A stretch of 8,124 bases of DNA from assembly GCA_031284085.1 (NCBI GenBank), contig JAITAM010000113.1, forward strand, positions 1 to 8,124, in the 5' to 3' direction. A program made the translations under genes and the position numbers. The DNA comes from Spirochaetaceae bacterium. Lineage in GTDB: Bacteria; Spirochaetota; Spirochaetia; Treponematales; Breznakiellaceae. The notes under the pieces are model-generated. The model saw nothing but the letters and a program-made list of their open reading frames with translations. It was not told the origin of the DNA and did no database searches. Below, piece by piece: positions 1 to 5,722 of the stretch (within the stretch, counting starts at the first letter, position 1; every line of letters starts with the position of its first letter).

Positions 1-243
1 CCGGAAACCAGCGTACCGGAGAGTAGCGGTAATAAAAGCACAAACCCGGTGCGTATAGCAACTGAACCGCAGGATACCTTCAAGCCGGAGAGTGATCTCA
101 TTGATCCTTCACTACTGATACCATCTCTTGATAAGCCGCGTATAGCAACTGAGCCTCGTGATACCTTCAAGCCGGAAACCAGCATACCGGAGAGTAGCGG
201 TAATAAAAGCACAAACCCGGTGCGTATAGCAACTGAGCCGCAG
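1..243 (+). repeat. In-frame coding duplication in SPOR linker, 171-nt period
   Basis: Bases 1-72 recur at 172-243 with only two mismatches (G14/A185 and A66/G237), a 57-codon period. Inside it is a shorter RIATEP unit of 28-29 codons present three times. Two unit types alternate: one ending in PESSGNKSTNPV and one ending in IPSLDKP. The window starts inside the first long copy, so more copies may lie upstream. The near identity suggests a recent duplication or recombination-driven length variation of the linker. Confidence 0.9.
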
Positions 244-522
244 AATACTCCAGCTACTGATAAGGCTCTGCCTTTTTCTGCGCCGGTGGTTAATACATTA
301 GAAAAAAATAAGTATTATGTTCAATTAGCTGCCTTTGGTAAACCGGATGTACTTAAATCGGAGCTATCGAAAATTGAAGCCTTTTATCCGGTTATGATAG
401 AAGATACGGGAACTGTTTACCGTCTTTTATTGGGACCGGTTAATCAGGGAGAAAGCAAGGCTTTATTGCAACATTTTAAGAGCGCAGGGTATTCCGGAGC
501 CTTTGTTAGACAAGGGTCTTAA
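1..522 (+). CDS. SPOR-domain protein, 5' end outside window
   Basis: The frame is open from base 1 and ends at TAA 520-522, so this is the C-terminal 173 residues of a longer protein. An internal GTG at 49 is only a valine in the repeat region, not a start. Residues 1 to about 100 are a low-complexity, Pro/Thr/Ser/Glu-rich linker with three RIATEP units (52-69, 139-156, 223-240). From about base 310 to the end is a typical SPOR domain (KYYVQLAAFGKP..., ...YRLLLGPV..., ...LLQHFKSAGYSGAFV). SPOR domains bind glycan strands stripped of stem peptides, usually at division septa, so the protein is expected in the periplasm or cell envelope. The missing N-terminus could be a membrane anchor, a lipoprotein signal, or an RlpA-type lytic transglycosylase domain; the window cannot tell. 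The icd gene follows after 36 nt and is probably co-transcribed. Confidence 0.85.
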   Translation, partial: PETSVPESSGNKSTNPVRIATEPQDTFKPESDLIDPSLLIPSLDKPRIATEPRDTFKPETSIPESSGNKSTNPVRIATEPQNTPATDKALPFSAPVVNTLEKNKYYVQLAAFGKPDVLKSELSKIEAFYPVMIEDTGTVYRLLLGPVNQGESKALLQHFKSAGYSGAFVRQGS

Positions 523-558
523 AATAGTGATAAAGGATGAACGGAGATCGTACAAAGA

Positions 559-1755
559 ATGAAAATACCTATGAAGCAGGCCCTTGTTGAAATAGACGGG
601 GATGAAATGACCCGAGTCCTCTGGGAATTGGTGAAGAGTGAGCTTATTACGCCATTTGTGGAGCTTAAAACAGAATATTATGACTTGTCTTTAAGAAATC
701 GTGATGCCACAGATGATACAGTAACAAAAGAATCGGCCTATGCGATTAAACGTCTTGGAGTAGGGGTAAAATGCGCAACCATTACTTCAAACGCAGCGCG
801 TAAAATTGAGTACAATCTCAAAACGCTCTACCCGAGCCCGAACGCAACCATTCGTGCAATTCTTGATGGAACAGTATTTCGCAAGCCGATTAGTGTACCT
901 TCAATCAAGCCGTCGATTTCAAGCTGGAAAGCGCCTATTATCATAGGTCGCCATGCTTACGGTGATGTATATAAAAATGCAGAGATGATTATTCCAGAAG
1001 CAGGCACAGTGGAATTGGTATACACCGACAGCGCTGGAAACGAGAAACGTACCCTTATAGCTCAAATGCCCGGAGCCGGTGTTGTACAGGGTATGTATAA
1101 CCTCGATGAATCAATAAAAAATTTTGCCCGCTCCTGTTTTCTTTATGCACTTCAGGAAAAAATTTCACTGTGGTTTGCTACAAAAGATACTATTTCAAAA
1201 ACTTACGACGGCAGATTTAAGGAACTGTTTAATCAGATTTATGAAACAGAATTTAAAGAACGGTGTCAAAAAGCCGGTATCACATATTTCTATACATTGA
1301 TAGATGATGCGGTTGCACGGGTAGTTAAAGGCGAGGGAGGCTTCTTGTGGGCATGTAAAAACTACGACGGCGATGTAATGAGCGATATGATAGCTTCTGC
1401 ATCCGGTAGCCTTGCCATGATGACCAGTGTATTGGTCTCCCCTTGCGGAGTATTCGAGTACGAAGCTGCTCACGGTACGGTGCAACAGCATTACTACCGA
1501 TGGCAAAAAGGTGAAAAGACCAGTACCAATCCGGTTGCTCTTATTTTTGCATGGACCGGAGCTCTTACTGAAAGAGCCAGACTAGATAACTTGCCGGATC
1601 TGAGTGCCTTTGCTAGGAAAGTAGAAAAAGCTACAATTCAAACTATTGAAGAGGGAAATATGACCGGAGACCTTGCTCGGCTTGCTTCTACGGCACCGGC
1701 ACGAATACTCGATTCTTGGGAATTTATTGCTGCTGTAGCACAAAAATTATCATAA
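559..1755 (+). CDS. icd: NADP-dependent isocitrate dehydrogenase, eukaryote-type (subfamily II)
   Basis: Oxidatively decarboxylates isocitrate to 2-oxoglutarate in the cytoplasm with Mg/Mn and NADP. The 398-aa sequence aligns end to end with homodimeric eukaryotic-type enzymes such as human IDH1 and Thermotoga IDH, not the E. coli type. Visible motifs: GDEMTR (residues 14-19); substrate loop SPNATIR (93-99) and R108; IIIGRHAYGD (127-136), where R131 matches human R132; catalytic Y138 and K209; metal-binding NYDGDVMSD (268-276, D272 and D276); EAAHGT (302-307) and STNP (322-325) at the cofactor site. The NADP 2'-phosphate site differs from human: R314 is Q310 and Q257 is R254, while H311 and K257 are kept. 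ATG 559 is preferred over in-frame ATG 571 because GGAG at 543-546 is nearer to it. Treponemes generally have incomplete TCA cycles, so the likely role is 2-oxoglutarate/glutamate and NADPH supply (inference). Confidence 0.95.
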   Translation: MKIPMKQALVEIDGDEMTRVLWELVKSELITPFVELKTEYYDLSLRNRDATDDTVTKESAYAIKRLGVGVKCATITSNAARKIEYNLKTLYPSPNATIRAILDGTVFRKPISVPSIKPSISSWKAPIIIGRHAYGDVYKNAEMIIPEAGTVELVYTDSAGNEKRTLIAQMPGAGVVQGMYNLDESIKNFARSCFLYALQEKISLWFATKDTISKTYDGRFKELFNQIYETEFKERCQKAGITYFYTLIDDAVARVVKGEGGFLWACKNYDGDVMSDMIASASGSLAMMTSVLVSPCGVFEYEAAHGTVQQHYYRWQKGEKTSTNPVALIFAWTGALTERARLDNLPDLSAFARKVEKATIQTIEEGNMTGDLARLASTAPARILDSWEFIAAVAQKLS

Positions 1756-1781
1756 TTTTCCAAATAAATTAAGGATTCATT

Positions 1782-2462
1782 ATGGAACGCAGTCTTCGTG
1801 AAGGAATCAGGCTCTTTTGCTTAAAGCGTTGGGATATGGCGTTGGCGGAGTTCTTGCAGATCAATGCAAGTCAACTTGATACAAAAGAAGTTGCTGATCT
1901 CTCCTATTATTTAGGACTTTGTTATACAAAATTAGGGCATTTTGATGATGCTCTTTCATACCTCGAACAAGTTGTCAGTGAGGGTTATTCACCATTTCGA
2001 GTCCGCCAATGCCGAATCACTCTTGCGTATATTTATACTATGACTAAACGAGCAGAAATGGCTGAATTTGAAATAGCTAAAATTCTTAAAAGCGGCTATG
2101 AATCGGTGATCGTATATGCGATTATGGCTTATGCTTTGTGGTTACAAAAAAAGTACGATCCTGCCATTGAGCTATACCGAAAAATCCTTAGTATGGACGC
2201 AGATAATGTAACTGCACTGAACGGTCTTGGCTATCTGCTAGTAGATACCGGTATAGATATTGAGCGCGGATTAAAACTATGTAAAAAAGCAGTTACCTAT
2301 AAACCAAATAGTGCAGCTTATCTCGATTCTTTAGCATGGGCTTGCTTTAAGAAAGGAGAAGTCAGTGAAGCAAAGGTTCTTTTTCGCAAAGCCATTGAAT
2401 TAGCACCAAAACAAACGGAAATTCGTATACATCAGCACATTGCTTCAGGGGAAAATATTTGA
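1782..2462 (+). CDS. TPR repeat protein, probably cytoplasmic
   Basis: A 226-aa protein made almost wholly of tetratricopeptide helices. About six units are visible: roughly residues 4-33, 37-70 (YYLGLCYTKLGHFDDALSYL), 76-104, 110-140 (YALWLQKKYDPAIELYRKIL), 144-176 and 178-212 (SLAWACFKKGEVSEAKVLFRKAIELAP). No signal peptide, transmembrane segment or catalytic domain is seen, so a cytoplasmic scaffold or adaptor is the best reading; partner unknown. ATG 1782 has AAGGA at 1771-1775, six bases upstream. It starts 26 nt after icd, and its stop TGA (2460-2462) shares its last base with the ATG of the next gene, which also begins with TPR-like helices. The two products therefore probably act together. 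Its specific function is not recognised. Confidence 0.85.
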   Translation: MERSLREGIRLFCLKRWDMALAEFLQINASQLDTKEVADLSYYLGLCYTKLGHFDDALSYLEQVVSEGYSPFRVRQCRITLAYIYTMTKRAEMAEFEIAKILKSGYESVIVYAIMAYALWLQKKYDPAIELYRKILSMDADNVTALNGLGYLLVDTGIDIERGLKLCKKAVTYKPNSAAYLDSLAWACFKKGEVSEAKVLFRKAIELAPKQTEIRIHQHIASGENI

Positions 2463-2464
2463 TG
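2447..2464 (+). promoter_or_regulatory. SD plus TGATG stop/start overlap (translational coupling)
   Basis: AGGGGA at 2447-2452 precedes ATG 2462 by nine bases, and the stop TGA 2460-2462 overlaps that ATG by one base. This decides the start of the downstream gene and implies coupled translation of the TPR protein and the TPR/NHL protein in similar amounts. Confidence 0.75.
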
Positions 2465-4546
2465 CGCCGCTATCTTATCTTTATCTTTTTGTCTTTTCAA
2501 GTCTGTTTGCTCTGGGCGCAGACAGTACTTTCCGGCAATCCCGATCTTGACGGTGTGTATGCTCGGGAAGAATTCAGAATAGGTGTACAAGCCTATAACC
2601 GCTTTGCCTTTAATGAAGCCATACTTTCATTTGAACGGGCGCTTTCTTTCCGGCCTGACGAAGCGCTTATTCACGAATGGTTGGGCCGCGCTTACTACCG
2701 ATCCGGCATGGAAGGAATAGCATTGGCTCAGTGGCAAGCTGCCGTAGCCGGTTACACTGCCGGTTCACAAGAAATATTGCTTCTCAACAGCCGTATTGAA
2801 ACGGTACGAAATAGGCGCAGTATGGTGCCTATTCTCAATGATATGGTCAGGTATGTAGAGTCAGGAAGGTATCCTGGAACGACGAGTGCTACTAATATAA
2901 CCTTGTTTAGGCAGCCGACCGCTGTTGTGCCGCTTGAGGATGGCTCTTTGTGGGTTGTTGCTTACGGCAGTAATGAAATTGTCAGGCTCGATCTGAACGG
3001 TATAGCAAGACAGCGTAGCCGCGGCCCTCTTAACGGCTTTGACCGCCCATACGATATGATACGTGCGCCTGATGGAACGCTTTACCTATCCGAATACCGA
3101 GGCGGGCGTATTAGTGTGCTTGACAGCGAGGGCGTATGGCAGCGCTATATAGGAAGTAAAGGTCAAGGGGATGGACAGCTTATAGGTCCCCAGAATATGT
3201 GCCTTGATGAACATGGCTACTTGTATGTCGTGGATTATGGTAATAAACGCATCAATAAGTACGATCCGGATGGTACTTTTGTTCTCTCGTTTGGACAAAA
3301 AACTGCCGGCTTTTCCGGTTTTATCTCTCCAACCGGTATAGCAGCTTATGACGGTCAGGTTTATGTTGCAGATAGCATTGCCGCTCAGATCGTGCTTTTT
3401 GATCCAAACGGTGCGTATCGTGGCGTTTTCATTCGGGATGGTTTGACGGGTCCTGAAAGCTTGCGTTTTTTGTCCGATGGGCGACTCCTTGTCGCCGACA
3501 TGAACCGAATCATACTCATTGAACCGCGCTCTGCTGTTATCCGTGAGCTGGGGCGTGTCGGAAGCAGCAGGGTGCGCCTTACCGGAGCCGTTATGGATTA
3601 TAACGGCTCCATACTTGCCTCCAATTTTGCAGGCGATGAAGTTTCTATTCTGACACGGCTTGACGACATGGCATCCGGGCTTTTTGTACAAATCGACCGA
3701 GTCGTTTCCGATGATTTTCCACAAATTACGGTAGAACTGTCGGTACAGGATAGGCTGCGCAGACCTGTTGTAGGGCTTGATCTTCACAACTTTTTTTTAA
3801 GCGAGGAAGGGCGGCCTGTAGTCGAACAGGAATTCCTCGGTGCCGGTAATCAGATGAAGCAGGCGGATATTAGTATTTTGCTGGAGCGCTCCGATAAAAC
3901 CGCTCTTTTGATGGACGACTTAACCGCCGCTCTGCGCGACGTCAATGGGAATCTGCCGGGAACTATTGTATCTGTGGTATCTGCCGGCGCACAACCGTAT
4001 AAGGAGCAGCTTGACAATATCAGTATTCCGGGGCAAATCGGACAATTGTCGCAGGCTAATCTTCGTACGGTTGCACGCAGCGATACCGCCTCATACACGC
4101 CACGCTGGCGTTTCGATCTTGGTCTACGCCTTGCGGCAAGCGACTTAATGAATGCCAGCAAGAAACGGGCAGTGGTATTTGTCGGTTCCGGCTCGCTTGG
4201 AGAACTGTCCTTTGAGCAGTACAGCCTGTCCCAACTACTTGCTTACTTGCTCAATAACAACATTGTATTTTATGCGGTGCTTGTAGGCACTACCGCCCCG
4301 CCGTCAGAGGAACTTCGCTATTTATGCACTCAAAGCGGTGGAAGCGCCATGCACCTATACCGCAGTGAGGGTATAGGGCAGGCTATCCGCGGTATAGCCG
4401 AACAGGCAAGCGGCTCTTACACTTTGAGCTACCGCTCTTTACTTTCTACCGACTTCGGTCGAGCATATTTACCGGTAGAAGCAGAAGTGTACTTAATGGA
4501 GCGCTCTGGACGAGACTACACAGGATACTTCCCACCGCTTGAATAA
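2462..4546 (+). CDS. Exported TPR / NHL-propeller / VWA-like protein
   Basis: A 694-aa protein from ATG 2462. The upstream TTG at 2459 is in frame, but ATG 2462 makes a TGATG overlap and has AGGGGA at 2447-2452, nine bases upstream. Residues 1-19 form a Sec signal peptide (MRRYLIFIFLSF..., ending LWA-Q) without a lipobox, so the protein is probably periplasmic or surface-exposed. Domains: a TPR pair at about 35-98 (QAYNRFAFNEAILSFERAL, LGRAYYRSGMEGIALAQW); a beta-propeller at about 150-400 with NHL-type blades (APDGTLYLSEYRGGRISVLD, LDEHGYLYVVDYGNKRINKY, and later ones); then about 405-694, resembling VWFA-related domains (ISILLERSDKTALLMDDL, KKRAVVFVGSGSLGE, NNIVFYAVLVG). The usual DxSxS metal site reads ERSDK at 475-479, so metal binding is doubtful. 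Likely a protein-protein interaction scaffold translationally coupled to the TPR gene. Exact role unknown. Confidence 0.85.
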   Translation: MRRYLIFIFLSFQVCLLWAQTVLSGNPDLDGVYAREEFRIGVQAYNRFAFNEAILSFERALSFRPDEALIHEWLGRAYYRSGMEGIALAQWQAAVAGYTAGSQEILLLNSRIETVRNRRSMVPILNDMVRYVESGRYPGTTSATNITLFRQPTAVVPLEDGSLWVVAYGSNEIVRLDLNGIARQRSRGPLNGFDRPYDMIRAPDGTLYLSEYRGGRISVLDSEGVWQRYIGSKGQGDGQLIGPQNMCLDEHGYLYVVDYGNKRINKYDPDGTFVLSFGQKTAGFSGFISPTGIAAYDGQVYVADSIAAQIVLFDPNGAYRGVFIRDGLTGPESLRFLSDGRLLVADMNRIILIEPRSAVIRELGRVGSSRVRLTGAVMDYNGSILASNFAGDEVSILTRLDDMASGLFVQIDRVVSDDFPQITVELSVQDRLRRPVVGLDLHNFFLSEEGRPVVEQEFLGAGNQMKQADISILLERSDKTALLMDDLTAALRDVNGNLPGTIVSVVSAGAQPYKEQLDNISIPGQIGQLSQANLRTVARSDTASYTPRWRFDLGLRLAASDLMNASKKRAVVFVGSGSLGELSFEQYSLSQLLAYLLNNNIVFYAVLVGTTAPPSEELRYLCTQSGGSAMHLYRSEGIGQAIRGIAEQASGSYTLSYRSLLSTDFGRAYLPVEAEVYLMERSGRDYTGYFPPLE

Positions 4547-4603
4547 TTTAGACACTACTTTCATACCGAAGAGATAAGCCTTCTATCACCCTATCAGACT
4601 CAA

Positions 4604-4644
4604 GCGCCGTTCTTGATACAGCGCCGAAATTTAGAAACAGACTG
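4604..4644 (+). repeat. Dispersed repeat, degenerate copy 1
   Basis: Keeps the order GCCGT (4606-4610), CTTGATAC (4612-4619), GCGCCGAAA (4621-4629) and GAAACAG (4634-4640), followed by a tiny CAG-a-CTG palindrome. GCGCCGAAA is identical to the segment at 4851-4859 in the next copy. It has TTAGAAA where the other copies have TTGAAA. Confidence 0.55.
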
Positions 4645-4652
4645 ACTTGTTT

Positions 4653-4694
4653 GATCTGATAGTACTCTTATTAGATCTGATAACACTCTTAATT
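4653..4694 (+). repeat. 21-bp tandem duplication
   Basis: Two adjacent 21-mers, 4653-4673 and 4674-4694, both read GATCTGATA-NNN-CTCTTA-NNN. Fifteen of the 21 bases form two exactly repeated blocks and the variable triplets differ. It looks like a slippage duplication in non-coding DNA. Confidence 0.75.
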
Positions 4695-4815
4695 GAGCCT
4701 GTCTTAAATGTTTGTGTAATTGGTCAATCTGTGGTAGAACCACAGAAAGAGCAACCATGGCTAAGTAGAGAAAACAAAGAAAAGGATCAATTAGATCATG
4801 TATTGGAGTAGACAA
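4694..4815 (+). mobile_element. Possible decayed IS256-type end (remnant)
   Basis: The segment GAGCCTGTCTTAAATG (4695-4710) followed by TTTGTGTAAT (4711-4720) resembles terminal repeats of IS256/Mutator-family elements, which commonly start with G and contain TGTGTAA. It is followed by a perfect hairpin (4728-4746), then ATG 4757, an Ala-Lys codon pair and an immediate stop. In another frame (4770-4808) an N-terminal-like run ENKEKDQLDHVLE precedes a stop. No transposase body, DDE motif or second end is present. This rests on remembered family patterns and is weak; it may be unrelated intergenic DNA. Confidence 0.25.
4728..4746. other. Perfect 8-bp stem, 3-nt loop hairpin
   Basis: TCTGTGGT (4728-4735), loop AGA, ACCACAGA (4739-4746): eight perfect pairs. 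There is no T-run on either side, so it is not a standard intrinsic terminator. It may be the inner structure of an IS end or a protein-binding palindrome. Confidence 0.7.
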
Positions 4816-4825
4816 GTAAAAAGCC

Positions 4826-4880
4826 AGCCGTACATCCGCCCTTGATACCTGCGCCGAAACGTTGAAATAGCCTGTGACTG
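4826..4880 (+). repeat. Dispersed repeat copy 2, carrying a promoter
   Basis: Contains AGCCGTAC (4826-4833), CTTGATAC (4841-4848), GCGCCGAAA (4851-4859) and GTTGAAA (4861-4867). These are followed by AGCC-TGT-GACT (4869-4879), an imperfect version of the hairpin seen in the other copies. Its TTGAAA doubles as the -35 box of the promoter for the gene at 4911. Confidence 0.7.
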
Positions 4881-4890
4881 TGAGTATAAT
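4862..4890 (+). promoter_or_regulatory. Near-consensus sigma-70 promoter for the PD-(D/E)XK gene
   Basis: TTGAAA (4862-4867, 5/6 to consensus), a 17-nt spacer and TATAAT (4885-4890, 6/6). Transcription would start near 4896-4898, right at the ribosome site GGAGG (4897-4901), giving a very short leader before ATG 4911. The -35 lies inside a dispersed repeat, and the spacer contains the repeat's imperfect hairpin. Confidence 0.7.
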
Positions 4891-4910
4891 GAAGATGGAG
4901 GGTTTAGCAC

Positions 4911-5531
4911 ATGGAAAGAGCAGTAACCATAGACGATGTCTTGGCGGTTATAGACAAGATGTCTCAAGAAACCAGAGCCTTATTCCGTGAGACGGAGGTT
5001 CAGCAGAAAGAAACTTTTGCGGAATTGAGGGCTTTGCAGCAAGAGACGGCTGCTCAATTAAGAAAGACGGCTGTTCAAATAGAAGAGACAAACAAGAAAA
5101 TGGGGGATTTAAGTAATCGCTTTGGCGAAGTCGTAGAATATATTGTCTCACCTCACCTTGAAAGAAAGTTCAAGTCTTTAGGTATCACTTTGAATACTGT
5201 CGCCATGGAACAGGTTATATACGACGATGAGGGAAAAAGAATTGCGGAGATAGATATATTTATGTCAAATGGCGAGTATGCTGTTGCTGTCGAAGTAAAA
5301 GCAAAGCCAAATCAAAAAGACGTAAAAAACCATGTGAAACGGATGGAAAAGATCAGAGAACATGCGGATAAACACAATGATAAGAAAAAATACATAGGCG
5401 CCATAGCAGGAATGATTATAAGCGATAAAGTTAAGAACTGTGCCTTCGAACATGGATTTCCGGTGCTTGTCCCATCGGGAGACGGCGTGGAACTTGTGTA
5501 CCCTGAAGGTTTCTCTCCCACAGAATGGTAA
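4911..5531 (+). CDS. Coiled-coil PD-(D/E)XK nuclease-like protein
   Basis: A 206-aa soluble protein. Residues about 15-65 are a strongly heptad-like coiled coil rich in Glu, Gln, Lys and Arg (RETEVQQKETFAELRALQQE). A conserved helix follows (RFGEVVEYIVSPHLERKF, 70-87), then a PD-(D/E)XK-like core: E73 or E76 in the helix, IAEIDIF with D115, and VAVEVKAK with E128 and K130, then helical KRMEKIRE and a beta end YIGAIAGMII. The spacing D-x12-E-x-K fits the fold, so metal-dependent DNA cleavage is possible but not shown. The architecture matches the DUF3782-like family I recall from treponemes and cyanobacteria, sometimes mis-titled 'chordopoxvirus fusion protein' because of the coil. GGAGG at 4897-4901 and a strong promoter precede ATG 4911. 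It stands alone between repeat copies, which suggests an acquired single-gene unit. Substrate and role are unknown. Confidence 0.85.
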   Translation: MERAVTIDDVLAVIDKMSQETRALFRETEVQQKETFAELRALQQETAAQLRKTAVQIEETNKKMGDLSNRFGEVVEYIVSPHLERKFKSLGITLNTVAMEQVIYDDEGKRIAEIDIFMSNGEYAVAVEVKAKPNQKDVKNHVKRMEKIREHADKHNDKKKYIGAIAGMIISDKVKNCAFEHGFPVLVPSGDGVELVYPEGFSPTEW

Positions 5532-5589
5532 GCGGCTAGTGAGGTCTGTCCCTTTTTCTCAGCCCAAGGTCTGCGGTTTCTATCAGGCA

Positions 5590-5640
5590 AAAAGCCGTAC
5601 ACCTTTCCCGATACAACAACCTTTGAAACAGCCTGTGGCT
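5590..5640 (+). repeat. Dispersed repeat copy 3 (tandem with copy 4)
   Basis: AAAAGCCGTAC (5590-5600), GATACAA (5610-5616), CTTTGAAAC (5621-5629), then a hairpin AGCC-TGT-GGCT (5630-5640). The next copy starts 52 nt later with the same internal spacing. Bases 5612-5631 match the reverse complement of 7986-8005 exactly over 20 nt. Confidence 0.8.
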
Positions 5641-5641
5641 G

Positions 5642-5692
5642 AAAAGCCGTACGCCACCTTTGATACAAGAACCTTTGAAACCCGCTGGCGGG
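5642..5692 (+). repeat. Dispersed repeat copy 4 (tandem)
   Basis: AAAAGCCGTAC (5642-5652), GATACAA (5662-5668), CTTTGAAAC (5673-5681), then a hairpin CCCGC-TG-GCGGG (5681-5692). The upstream half is nearly identical to copy 3, but the hairpin is entirely different in sequence and still perfectly paired. It ends about 30 nt before the first possible fusA start. Confidence 0.8.
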
Positions 5693-5722
5693 CTGGCTTG
5701 ATATAACAGCGCAGTTTAGCGT

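Larger units (their letters stand above)
4547..4910. other. Non-coding stretch rich in repeats, upstream of the nuclease-like gene
   Basis: These 364 nt contain no gene I can support. In order: A/T-rich spacer; a repeat copy (4604-4644); a 21-bp tandem duplication (4653-4694); a possible IS-type end (4694-4815) with a perfect 8-bp hairpin (4728-4746); a second repeat copy (4826-4880); and a promoter (4862-4890). A 71-codon minus-strand frame (4815-4600) spans most of it, but it lacks a ribosome site and its Leu-Ser-Asp repetition comes from the tandem duplication. No rho-independent terminator for the upstream operon is evident. Confidence 0.7.

Noticed and set aside
2459..2464. TTG at 2459 as start of the TPR/NHL gene
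   Set aside because: It adds one residue, is a rarer start, and the adjacent ATG 2462 has better ribosome-site spacing and the classic TGATG overlap.
3086..3787. 233-codon minus-strand frame, the longest antisense frame
   Set aside because: It lies wholly inside the NHL-propeller coding region on the opposite strand, with no known domain. It is a shadow of codon use in that gene.
4600..4815. 71-codon minus-strand frame with repeated Leu-Ser-Asp segments
   Set aside because: No ribosome site or family signature. The internal repetition is the 21-bp tandem duplication read in frame, and it spans a dispersed repeat and a hairpin.
5312..5668. 118-codon minus-strand frame
   Set aside because: It runs antisense through the PD-(D/E)XK gene into tandem repeats 3 and 4. 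No start signal or recognisable domain.
5590..5692. Tandem repeat copies 3 and 4 as a small CRISPR array
   Set aside because: Only two units, the variable part is a self-pairing hairpin not a spacer, other copies are dispersed and inverted, and no cas gene is present.
5440..5706. 88-codon plus-strand frame
   Set aside because: It begins inside the 4911-5531 gene in another frame and continues through the repeats. No ribosome site.
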